From: Sphingomonas sp. UBA4766
GTDB lineage: Bacteria > Pseudomonadota > Alphaproteobacteria > Sphingomonadales > Sphingomonadaceae
Assembly (NCBI GenBank): GCA_002403415.1
Contig: DHHS01000140.1
Location: 1-15,537, forward strand
Reading direction: 5' to 3'
DNA length: 15,537 nucleotides
This document shows positions 1 to 6,902 of the stretch, one piece after another; the first letter of the stretch is position 1; each line of letters begins with the position of its first letter. The notes below the pieces were generated by a model. It ran no database searches. It was not told where the DNA came from and saw nothing but the letters and a program-made list of their open reading frames with translations. The translations under genes were made by a program, and so were the position numbers.

Positions 1-22
1 TCGATTCCCTTCACCCGCTCCA
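1..22 (+). tRNA. 3' end of a tRNA-Gly gene (partial, cut by window start)
   Basis: The first 22 bases fit the end of a tRNA: T-loop remainder (1-6), T-stem 3' strand CCCTT (7-11), acceptor strand CACCCGC (12-18), discriminator T (19) and encoded CCA (20-22). The implied acceptor 5' strand GCGGGTG and a U73 discriminator are typical of bacterial tRNA-Gly. The anticodon lies outside the window, so the isoacceptor is unknown. The gene is the likely integration target of the element that follows. Confidence 0.85.
2..16 (+). repeat. attL-like core: 15-base copy within the tRNA-Gly 3' end
   Basis: The sequence cgattcccttcaccc occurs here in the T-stem and acceptor part of tRNA-Gly, and again at 14975-14989 in the same orientation. 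The copies diverge right after the repeat (gctcca here, accgat there). A direct repeat of a tRNA 3' end is the usual footprint of tyrosine-integrase insertion. Confidence 0.7.
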
Positions 23-136
23 ATTCCCGGTCCATCGCCATCCCTATGCGTCTCGACAACTCCCTAAAATCCAAGGTATTCAGCGGAAATTGTGCCGCAA
101 GCGTTCACTCGTTTCCGAATTCAGCCGGCGGCGAGC

Positions 137-198
137 GGGGGTACGGCTGGGGGTTCTAGCCAAAGCAGCCAACTCAATACCCCCACGCTTGGGGGTAT
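137..198 (+). promoter_or_regulatory. Cluster of GGGGGTAN repeats upstream of integrase remnant
   Basis: GGGGGTAC (137-144) and GGGGGTTC (149-156) are direct repeats starting 12 bases apart. ATACCCCCA (177-185) and TGGGGGTAT (190-198) form a perfect 9-base inverted repeat around a 4-base centre. The same G-rich motif with the same 12-base period occurs at 14900-14919 near the other end. The placement between att core and integrase start suggests integrase arm-type or integrase-promoter sites; this role is inferred. No T-run follows the hairpin, so a terminator is less likely. Confidence 0.5.
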
Positions 199-234
199 CG
201 CGGGGCGCAGGCCCCGGAAAGGCTGGATGCTACC

Positions 235-645
235 ATGGCGCTGACTGACGTTGCGATCCGCAAGGCGAAGCCCGGTCCTAAGCCGGTTAAGCTCTCCGAT
301 GGTGGCGGAATGCATTTGCTGGTGACCTCGGCCGGGGGAAAGCTTTGGCGGCTGAAATACCGAATCGATCGGCGTGAAAAGCTGCTGGCGATTGGGGCCT
401 ACCCTGAAATCAATTTGGGCGAGGCGCGCCGCCGCCGCGAGGAAGCCCGCGAGATGATCGCCCTAAGCAAAGATGCGATCGAGCGCGCGCTGGCGCATGG
501 GGATAGCGACAAGGTGCGCGCAGCCTATCATCGCGGTGCACATTGGGACGAACGGGTGGCGATGGCGCAATGGTGGAGCGATCATCTGGACCAGCTGCGC
601 AAGGGCGGGGACGTGGTGCGGATGTCCAACCGGACTTCGCGATAG
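235..645 (+). pseudogene. P4-type tyrosine integrase remnant, internally deleted
   Basis: This 136-residue frame joins the two ends of a roughly 400-residue P4-family integrase. Residues 1 to about 77 are the DUF4102-type N-terminal arm-binding domain (MALTDVAIRKAKPG, then GGGMHLLV and LAIGAYPEINLGEARRRREE). Residues from about 80 to 125 are the extreme C-terminus, with LAHGD (His88), AAYHR (Tyr98, expected catalytic tyrosine) and WDERVAMAQWWSDHLDQLR. The core-binding domain and the first catalytic Arg and HxxR boxes are missing. The junction near nucleotide 465 preserved the reading frame. It starts about 210 bases after the tRNA-Gly end and reads away from it, the normal position for the element's own integrase. 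It cannot recombine DNA alone. The start follows a weak GGA about 10 bases upstream. Confidence 0.85.
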
Positions 646-1111
646 GTCATGACGAACTCCCGAAAACTGATGGTGATCGGCGAGCAGATCGAACAGGACA
701 ATCAGGTGCGATTTGCCTTGGCGAACTGCCAAGCTCACTAGCGAAAACTACCAAAGGACGGCGGGTTATTGAATCTCAGCGAATGGGTCGGCCGTTGAAT
801 AGCAGGTTCTGCGCTGCGAGAAGCTGGCATCTGCCAATCTATTCGCCTCTCACCGATGGCCGGTCCCGGCCCAGACTAAGTCGTTCACGATCGCCAAAAT
901 GGACATCTGGTTCCCCCTAGAAGCCGACTTACAGCTTTCGGGGACGAGCCACGCTCCCGCTTATAGCTGTACCTCGGTGGAAACCAGAAGGGCGGCAATG
1001 CTCGTCGTCGGCGGAGTTTGCCGGGGCGCGAGGAGTTGCCGCTCGGTCGTCTGTCCTAGCGTACAAGGCAAATTCCATGACGCTTCCCAAGCGCTGGTAT
1101 ACAACAATGCC
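646..1111. other. Intergenic stretch without a recognisable gene
   Basis: This stretch lies between the integrase remnant and the AraC regulator. It contains a 30-codon frame at 649-741 beginning MTNSRKLMVIGEQ with no recognised family. It also holds an open frame from 899 continuous with the AraC gene but without family-like residues. No clear promoter, IS end or RNA was seen. It is probably leftover sequence from the integrase deletion plus the AraC upstream region. Confidence 0.5.
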
Positions 1112-2176
1112 ATGGCTTCCCCTTCGATCACCCCCGAAGATCACGCGCTGCCGATGCACTATCCGGGCTTTGTCTTTCGGACATTGCGCGGTGATGGGAT
1201 CGCTGCCGAGGCCTTGCTGGATGGCACGCAATTGACCGAGAGCCTGCTGTGCGACCCCGACTATCGCTGCGATTTCGCCCGGCTTCGCCGGTTTTACCGC
1301 AACGCCATCGAACACTCCGGCGACCCCCATGTCGGTATCAGGCTGGCGCGGCGGTTTCGTGCTGCCTTTGTGGGTCTGCCGTTCCTGACCGCCGCCAAGG
1401 CGGCCTCCTTCGAGGATGCGCTGGCGACGCTGGGCCGGCTGCTGGCACTGACCTTCCCCGCGCTGACCTTGGAAGGACCCCGAGCCCCCACGACCGGAAA
1501 TGCCGGCGAATGCGCCGTTCGCATCCATCCGAAGTGGCCACTCGGGGACATCGCCTATTTCGGCACCAGCAGCGCGCTGGTGGTGTGCGACGGGTTGTTC
1601 CGTGAGCTCTTGCAGGTGCAGCAGATCACTCTGCGGGCCGAGATCGCGATGGCAAAGCCCGAAGGTTGGGACGCGGTCGCGCCCGAGCTTGGCTTTCCCG
1701 TCCGGTTCGGTGCGGCGCATAACAGTCTGATCTTTCCGTCAGCCGTGCTGGCGGCGCCGCTTCCCACGAGCGATCCGATCAATCACCGGCAATTGCTCCA
1801 GGTTTGCGATCAGCTCGCGAGGCCGAGAGCACCCGCCGACGCGCCGGTCCAACAGGTCCTGGCCTTCCTCGATGACAGTCGCAATCTCTCGGTGCCTTTC
1901 GCGCAGGCGGCGGACCGTCTGGGCTATTCCGAGCGGAGCCTGCGCCGCCAGCTGGCGCGCAGCGGCACAACCTACCGGGAACTCGTGCGGCTGGTGCGCG
2001 AGCGCGCGGCGCGTGAGCGCCTGAAGAACCCGGCCCTACCGGTTCAGGCCATCGCCTTCGAACTGGGCTTCGACACCCCGTCCAACTTTGCCCGCAGCTT
2101 CAAGGAATGGACCGGCGAGACGCCGAGCGAGTATCGAGCGCGGCAGGCGCGGGGCGGCGCAGATGGTCAAAACTGA
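1112..2176 (+). CDS. AraC-family transcriptional regulator
   Basis: The 354-residue protein has the layout of AraC regulators of the 'arabinose-binding-domain-like' (OruR/QseD-like) group. An effector-sensing N-terminal region (about 18-215) is followed by a C-terminal double helix-turn-helix. The first HTH is around 262-282 (FAQAADRLGYSERSLRRQLA). The second carries the AraC signature at about 310-343 (FELGFDTPSNFARSFKEW, then TGETPSEYR). Length is normal for the family. The frame is open back to 899, but residues similar to the family begin only near 1150, so the ATG at 1112 is chosen; no strong Shine-Dalgarno is visible. It lies 129 bases upstream of the sulfatase gene on the same strand and may activate it, which is inferred from position. 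The effector is unknown. Confidence 0.85.
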   Translation: MASPSITPEDHALPMHYPGFVFRTLRGDGIAAEALLDGTQLTESLLCDPDYRCDFARLRRFYRNAIEHSGDPHVGIRLARRFRAAFVGLPFLTAAKAASFEDALATLGRLLALTFPALTLEGPRAPTTGNAGECAVRIHPKWPLGDIAYFGTSSALVVCDGLFRELLQVQQITLRAEIAMAKPEGWDAVAPELGFPVRFGAAHNSLIFPSAVLAAPLPTSDPINHRQLLQVCDQLARPRAPADAPVQQVLAFLDDSRNLSVPFAQAADRLGYSERSLRRQLARSGTTYRELVRLVRERAARERLKNPALPVQAIAFELGFDTPSNFARSFKEWTGETPSEYRARQARGGADGQN

Positions 2177-2305
2177 ATAGTCTTTGGCCGACGCTGAACT
2201 TCAGATTTCCGCCCGATCCTTCATAATCCACTCCTCAGATCGCGGCTGGCGCTTGGCGACGATGCCGGGGCGCCGCCGCTCGAAACGGCATGCAAGGGGA
2301 AGCCC

Positions 2306-4081
2306 GTGAAGAAAGCCATTCGTCTTGCCACCATTCTTGTCGCGGTCACGCTGAGCAGCGCCCCTATCGCCGCGCAAGACAAGCGTCCGAACATCCTCGT
2401 CGTCCTGTTCGATGATGTCGGCTTCATGGATTTTGGCGCTTACGGCAGCGATTCGCGCACGCCCACGATCGATGGGTTGGCGCGCCGGGGCACGATGTTG
2501 TCGCGCTACTACACCTCCCCGTTCTGCGGGCCGAGCCGGGCGATGCTGATGACCGGGATGGACAACCACCAGACCGGCATGGGCACGCTGGTGGAGACGC
2601 TGTCACCGGAGATGGAAGGCAAGCCCGGCTATGCGATGGTGTGGCAGCGCGAGCAGGCCACCATCGCCAGCCTGCTCCGCGCGGCGGGGTATCAGACCTT
2701 TGTCACCGGCAAGTGGGGCATCGGTGAGACCGGCGCCAACCTGCCTAACGCCTTTGGCTTTGATCGCTCCTACGTGATGGATGCCACCGGCGGGAGCAAT
2801 TACGACACCAAGCCCTATCTGCCCGGCTACCACGCGGTGGACTGGTTCGAGGATGGCAAGCCGATCACCTTGCCCAAGGATTTCTACTCCTCGCGCAATC
2901 TGGTCGACAAGATGATCGGCTATATCGATCAGGGCGACGCGGCCAAGCCGTTCTTTGCCTTCCTGTCCTTGCAGGCGGTGCATATCCCGGTGCAGGCGCC
3001 AGCGTCCTTCATTAACGCCTATGACGGCGTGTTCGACAAGGGCTGGGACGCGATGCGGGCCGAGCGTCACCAGCGCGCGATCAAGCTCGGGTTGGTGCCC
3101 GCAACGACCAAGCTTGCGCCGCCAACCTCGACCCATCGCCCGTGGGGCAGTCTATCTGCCGAAGAACAGGCGCTGGCGGCGCGCGAGATGCAGGTCAATG
3201 CCGGGATGATGACGGCGGCCGATTTCCATATCGGCCGCTTGCTCGATCACCTTGCCAAGGCCGGCAAGCTTGACAACACGATCGTCGTGATCACCTCGGA
3301 CAACGGCGCGGAATCCGCGCGGACCAACTTGCCGGGGCTCGCCAATCTGGCACTGGACGGGATCAAGCTCATCGAAGGCTTCGATACCTCGCCCGAAAAC
3401 CTCGGCCAACCCGGCAGCCTGACGGCAATCGGGCCGGAATGGGCGACGGTCTCCTCGGCCCCGTTCAATCTCTACAAGTTCTACGCCAGCGAAGGGGGCT
3501 TGCGCGTGCCGATGGTCGTGGCCGGGCCGGGGATCGCACCGCAGGGTCTGGCTAAAGCACCGATGCATGTGACCGATCTTGCGCCAACGCTGCTCGATGC
3601 CGCCGACGTCGAATATGATCCTGCACAATTTTATGGCCGCAGCGCCTTGGGCATGCTGTCGGGCAAGGCGGACGCGACCTATGGGCCGGAGGACAGCTTC
3701 GCCTTCGAAGTCAGCGGCAATGCCGCTCTCTATCGCGGCCAATGGAAGATCGCCCGCAACTTCCCGCCGGGCGGCGATGCGGAGTGGCGCCTGCATGACC
3801 TGTCGGTCGATCCGGGCGAAACCACCGATCTGTCCGCTGCAAATCCCGAACTGTTCAAGAGCATGAAGGCCGAATACCAAGCCTATGTGCAGAAGGTGGG
3901 CGTGGTCGAGCTGGGGCCGGACGATACCGCGATCAAGCAGCTGACCAACAAGCTCGTCACCAAGGCGCTCGGCAAATACTGGCCCTACCTCGCAGGCCTG
4001 CTGCTGGTGTTGGTCCTGACGCCTTACGGGTTGTTCCGCCTGCTGAGGGCGGGATTGCGACGCAAGGTCGCACCCGCCTGA
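2306..4081 (+). CDS. Membrane-anchored periplasmic arylsulfatase (sulfatase family)
   Basis: This 591-residue protein is a type I formylglycine-dependent sulfatase. A signal peptide (1-23, ending IAAQ) precedes the metal-binding Asp pair (36-37, LFDDVGF). The modification motif CGPSR (74-78) is followed by AMLMTG; Cys74 would become formylglycine. His226 (AVHIPVQAP), Asp332-Asn333 (TSDNGAE) and Lys391 before EGGLRVP match the remaining active-site set. Oddly, the usual GKWHLG is GKWGIG (136-140), so the active-site His is Gly138. A C-terminal membrane helix (about 558-578) and Arg/Lys-rich tail would hold the catalytic domain in the periplasm, releasing sulfate from an unknown ester. The GTG start is supported by AAGGGGA 5 bases upstream. 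The DJ-1-like gene follows after 45 bases. The sulfatase family is certain; the substrate and full activity are not. Confidence 0.9.
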   Translation: MKKAIRLATILVAVTLSSAPIAAQDKRPNILVVLFDDVGFMDFGAYGSDSRTPTIDGLARRGTMLSRYYTSPFCGPSRAMLMTGMDNHQTGMGTLVETLSPEMEGKPGYAMVWQREQATIASLLRAAGYQTFVTGKWGIGETGANLPNAFGFDRSYVMDATGGSNYDTKPYLPGYHAVDWFEDGKPITLPKDFYSSRNLVDKMIGYIDQGDAAKPFFAFLSLQAVHIPVQAPASFINAYDGVFDKGWDAMRAERHQRAIKLGLVPATTKLAPPTSTHRPWGSLSAEEQALAAREMQVNAGMMTAADFHIGRLLDHLAKAGKLDNTIVVITSDNGAESARTNLPGLANLALDGIKLIEGFDTSPENLGQPGSLTAIGPEWATVSSAPFNLYKFYASEGGLRVPMVVAGPGIAPQGLAKAPMHVTDLAPTLLDAADVEYDPAQFYGRSALGMLSGKADATYGPEDSFAFEVSGNAALYRGQWKIARNFPPGGDAEWRLHDLSVDPGETTDLSAANPELFKSMKAEYQAYVQKVGVVELGPDDTAIKQLTNKLVTKALGKYWPYLAGLLLVLVLTPYGLFRLLRAGLRRKVAPA

Positions 4082-4126
4082 TCACCGATTTCGTCGCCCC
4101 CCGCACGCTTTTCACGGAGTTGATCA

Positions 4127-4960
4127 ATGACCTCGCTGATCGTCACGCTGATCGTGGTTGCGGTGCTGTTTGCCCTGATCCTGTTCAATCTCCCCTGGAT
4201 CCTGCGAGCGCTGGGGCTGCACCGGCACTATACGATCCCCGATTTCGATCTCAGCGGCAAACGTGCGGTGGTGATTTGCACCAACCATACGATTCTCGAT
4301 CCGACTGGGCGGCCCACGGGCGCCTTCGGGTCGGAGTTCACCGTGCCCTATTATGCCTTCATCAATGCCGGCATGGCGGTCGACATGGCCTCGATCAAGG
4401 GCGGCGTCATTCCGATTCAGCCGCCCTCGTGGTCATGGCCGCTGGCCTGCGCGGATGACCGCCGCTTCATGGCCGATGCCGAAGCGATGGCCAAGCTCAA
4501 GCAGTCCAAAGCGGTCGCGGACATCGATCCGGCGGATTATGATGTGATCTTCATGGCGGGCGGCTGGGGCGCAGCTTATGATCTGATGCAGAGCGAGGCG
4601 CTTGCCGATTTCGTGACCCGCGCCAATGCCCAAGGCAAGATCCTGGGCTCGGTGTGCCACGGCGCGCTCGGGCTGTGCAGCGCCAAGGGCATCGACGGCG
4701 AGCTGCTGGTCAAGGGACGGCGGGTCACCGGTGTCACCAATGACCAGATCAACACCTTCGGCATCGCTGTCACCCCCAAGCATCCCGAGGAGGAATTGCG
4801 CAAGGCTGGCGCGATCTTCGAATGCCAGCACGCCTGGCTCGATCCCTTCACCACCCACACCACCATCGATGGCAATCTGATCACCGGCCAGAACCAGAAC
4901 AGCGGCTACGAAACCTCGCACCGCATTCTGGAGAAGCTCGCCACCGCGCATAATCGCTGA
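4127..4960 (+). CDS. DJ-1/PfpI (Hsp31-like) family protein with N-terminal membrane anchor
   Basis: The 277-residue protein has one N-terminal hydrophobic helix (about 3-28) and a class I glutamine-amidotransferase-like domain (about 45-272). The nucleophile elbow GSVCHGALGL places Cys177-His178 in the classical position. Glu70 (FGSEF) and the FMAGGWGAAYDL loop (142-153) match Hsp31-like members, known as glyoxalase III, protein deglycase or chaperone. Basic residues follow the helix (RALGLHRHY), so by the positive-inside rule the domain should face the cytoplasm, unlike its sulfatase neighbour. The anchor is unusual for this family. A GGAG stands 9 bases before the ATG. The 45-base gap to the sulfatase suggests an operon. 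The fold is clear; the reaction is not. Confidence 0.85.
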   Translation: MTSLIVTLIVVAVLFALILFNLPWILRALGLHRHYTIPDFDLSGKRAVVICTNHTILDPTGRPTGAFGSEFTVPYYAFINAGMAVDMASIKGGVIPIQPPSWSWPLACADDRRFMADAEAMAKLKQSKAVADIDPADYDVIFMAGGWGAAYDLMQSEALADFVTRANAQGKILGSVCHGALGLCSAKGIDGELLVKGRRVTGVTNDQINTFGIAVTPKHPEEELRKAGAIFECQHAWLDPFTTHTTIDGNLITGQNQNSGYETSHRILEKLATAHNR

Positions 4961-5075
4961 GCGGCTGCGGCTGCGGCTGAGGCGCCCGGCCATTCTCCTC
5001 GATGCAAAAGCCCGCCGGCGGCTGAGCTGGCAGCCGCTGGAGCGACTGGCCTTCGGGCTGGTCTATGGCGCGATC

Positions 5076-5504
5076 ATGGTTCTCAGCCTGCTGATGGCGG
5101 TCGGTGAGAACACGCAGGCCAAGGTCAAGACAGCGGGGATCGTGTTCGGATCGATGCTGGCGATCACCCTTGCGCGGGGGTTTGCCGAACTGGTGGCGCG
5201 CGGGATCGAGACCGGGGAGCGCATGCTCACCCCCCGCGCGCTATGGGCGGCGTGGCAGGGCAGCCGCCCGATCCTCGCCGTTGCGGTTCTGCCGACGCTG
5301 CTGTTCCTGGCTGCGGGGCTTGGCTGGTGCAGCGCGGGCCTCGCCACGGTGCTCTCGCAGATTTACTGCGTCGCCATTCTGGTCCTGTTCGGAGCGCGAG
5401 TCGGCTGGGTGGTCGGCCGCACTGCGCGGCTGAGCTTCGCGGCGGGGCTGTTTGCAGGCAGCGTCGGCAGCGCGCTGGCGGCGATGAAATACGTCCTGCA
5501 ATAG
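5076..5504 (+). CDS. Small polytopic membrane protein, function unknown
   Basis: At least four hydrophobic segments are visible in the 142 residues from the ATG: about 21-43, 65-82, 86-112 and 120-140. No family was recognised and no catalytic motif seen. The start is uncertain. The frame stays open upstream and encodes a plausible basic, membrane-proximal stretch (RRRLSWQPLERLAFGLVYGA) directly before this ATG. That extension reaches back over the stop of the DJ-1-like gene, but no ATG, GTG or TTG was found in it, and the ATG has no good Shine-Dalgarno. The true protein may be longer and translationally coupled to the upstream gene. It probably belongs to the sulfatase transcription unit. 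Its stop lies 17 bases from the convergent lipoprotein gene. Confidence 0.65.
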   Translation: MVLSLLMAVGENTQAKVKTAGIVFGSMLAITLARGFAELVARGIETGERMLTPRALWAAWQGSRPILAVAVLPTLLFLAAGLGWCSAGLATVLSQIYCVAILVLFGARVGWVVGRTARLSFAAGLFAGSVGSALAAMKYVLQ

Positions 5505-5521
5505 CGGCGGTGCGTCGCGGC

Positions 5522-5779
5522 CTAGTTGGACAGCCTGACCGAAGTTTGCGGATTGAGGTCGCCGTTGGGGTCCTTGAGGATGCCGACGGGGAAGGACACC
5601 GAAGCGGCGCTGTCTGCGCTGTCCAGGCACAGGACGTGGTTGTTGTCGCCATCGGCATTGCCGAATTCGCCGATCAGCAGCGCGGTGCGCAGCTCGCCCG
5701 CATCGGTCGCGGTCAGCCCGCATCCCGCCAGCGCGAGGCACCCCGCCGCAAGTCCTGTGGTCATTACGCTGGTGCGCAT
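5522..5779 (-). CDS. Small putative lipoprotein
   Basis: This 85-residue protein starts with a short lipoprotein signal: basic MRTSV, a hydrophobic stretch, then lipobox LAGC with the lipidated Cys at 20. The mature part (about 65 residues) is acidic, rich in Ala, Asp and Asn, with a second Cys at 51 (VLCLDSADS), and has no recognised domain. The ATG is preceded by GGAG at 8 bases spacing. It is the last gene of the minus-strand operon, 27 bases after the small acyl-CoA dehydrogenase subunit. An outer-membrane or periplasmic lipoprotein in this position could help handle a hydrophobic substrate, but that is speculation. A second in-frame Met at residue 6 could also serve as start. Confidence 0.65.
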   Translation of the reverse strand: MRTSVMTTGLAAGCLALAGCGLTATDAGELRTALLIGEFGNADGDNNHVLCLDSADSAASVSFPVGILKDPNGDLNPQTSVRLSN

Positions 5780-5806
5780 GATGCGATCTCCGTGTCGGCC
5801 CCCAAT

Positions 5807-6898
5807 TCAGCCCATGCCAACCTTGCGGAAGTGATAGCCGTGGTCGCCGAACATCGCGTCGCAGGCGAGCAGGCGCTTGTGATAGTGGCTGACGCTGAGC
5901 TCGTCGGTGGTGCCGACCCCGCCATGGGTCTGGATCGCCGCTTCGCCGATCGCGCGCCCAAGCTTGCCGGTCTGCCCTTTGAGGATCGCGATATCGCGCG
6001 GGGTGACCGCGCCCGATTCCGCCAGCGCGGCGGTGTAGAGCAGGCTCGCACGCGCCTTGCTGTAGGCGATCTTCATGTCGGCGAGCCGGTGGGCGACCGT
6101 CTGGAAGGTGCCGATCGGCGCGCCAAACTGCTTGCGGGTCATCGCGTATTCGGCGGTGATCGCAAACAGCGCCCCCATCGCGCCGACCGCTTCGGCGCAT
6201 TGGACGATGATGGCGTGGGCCAGGATGTGTTCGAGCGCGGCTTCTGCACCCGCAAGCTCCACAGCAGGCACGCCATCGAAGCGGATATTTGCCGCGCTGC
6301 GGCCGTCAATCGTCGGATAGGCGCGCGCCTCCAGCCCTGCGGCCCCAGCCTCGACCAGAAACAGCGCGGGCGCGCCGCCCTCGCCCTTGCGGGCCACCAC
6401 TACCAGCGCTTCGGCATCGGCGCCTGCAACCACCAGCCGCTTCTCGCCCGAGAGCGAATATCCCGCGCCATTAGCCTGCGCCACCATGGTGACCAGCTCT
6501 GGAGAGGGCGTGCCGTGGCCTTCCTCGTAAGCGAAGGCGACCACCGCTTCGCCCGCGATCAGCTTTGCTAGCCACCCCTGCGCGGCGGGACCATCGCTGG
6601 CCGCCAGCGCCGCGCCCGCCAGCATGATCGCAGACGTGTAGGGTTCGATCACCAGATGCTTGCCGAACAATTCGGCAAAGGCGACGCAATCGGTGATCGT
6701 GCCGCCGAGCCCGCCCTGTTCTTCGGCAAAGGGCAGCGCCAGCAGGCCGAACTCGGCCAATTGCTGCCACACCGCGGGCGACCACGGCGCATCGCTGCGC
6801 ACCAGTTTTTGGCGGGCGTCAAAATCGTAGTCGTTCTGAAGGAACCGGCCGACGCTGTCGCGCAGCATCTGCTGTTCTTCGGTGAAGTTGAAATCCAT
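5807..6898 (-). CDS. Acyl-CoA dehydrogenase, small (PimD-like) subunit
   Basis: The 363-residue protein has the acyl-CoA dehydrogenase fold: an N-terminal helical domain (about 1-115), a middle beta domain (about 118-215) and a C-terminal helical FAD domain (about 225-355). RKQFGAPIGTFQ (255-266) and QTHGGVGTTDEL (323-334) are FAD-contact motifs. Where single-gene enzymes of the isovaleryl-CoA dehydrogenase type have LER with the catalytic Glu, this protein reads LAHA near 226-230. The normal C-terminal Y-x-G-S/T-x-E segment is also missing. This is the pattern of the partner subunit in two-gene enzymes such as pimeloyl-CoA dehydrogenase or the steroid side-chain FadE pairs. It starts 4 bases after the large-subunit stop, so translation is probably coupled. 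It would form an alpha2beta2 flavoenzyme introducing a 2,3-double bond into an acyl-CoA. Confidence 0.85.
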   Translation of the reverse strand: MDFNFTEEQQMLRDSVGRFLQNDYDFDARQKLVRSDAPWSPAVWQQLAEFGLLALPFAEEQGGLGGTITDCVAFAELFGKHLVIEPYTSAIMLAGAALAASDGPAAQGWLAKLIAGEAVVAFAYEEGHGTPSPELVTMVAQANGAGYSLSGEKRLVVAGADAEALVVVARKGEGGAPALFLVEAGAAGLEARAYPTIDGRSAANIRFDGVPAVELAGAEAALEHILAHAIIVQCAEAVGAMGALFAITAEYAMTRKQFGAPIGTFQTVAHRLADMKIAYSKARASLLYTAALAESGAVTPRDIAILKGQTGKLGRAIGEAAIQTHGGVGTTDELSVSHYHKRLLACDAMFGDHGYHFRKVGMG

Positions 6899-6902
6899 CG
6901 TC

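Noticed and set aside
177..198. GC-rich hairpin as a terminator
   Set aside because: No T-run follows, and it lies just upstream of the integrase start among related G-rich repeats, so a binding site is more likely.
899..1111. N-terminal extension of the AraC gene
   Set aside because: The frame is open but the residues are Cys/Arg-rich and unlike the family; the regulator is full length without them.
5243..6571. 442-codon open frame on the plus strand
   Set aside because: It runs antisense to the lipoprotein and small dehydrogenase subunit and overlaps the membrane protein; no domain is visible.
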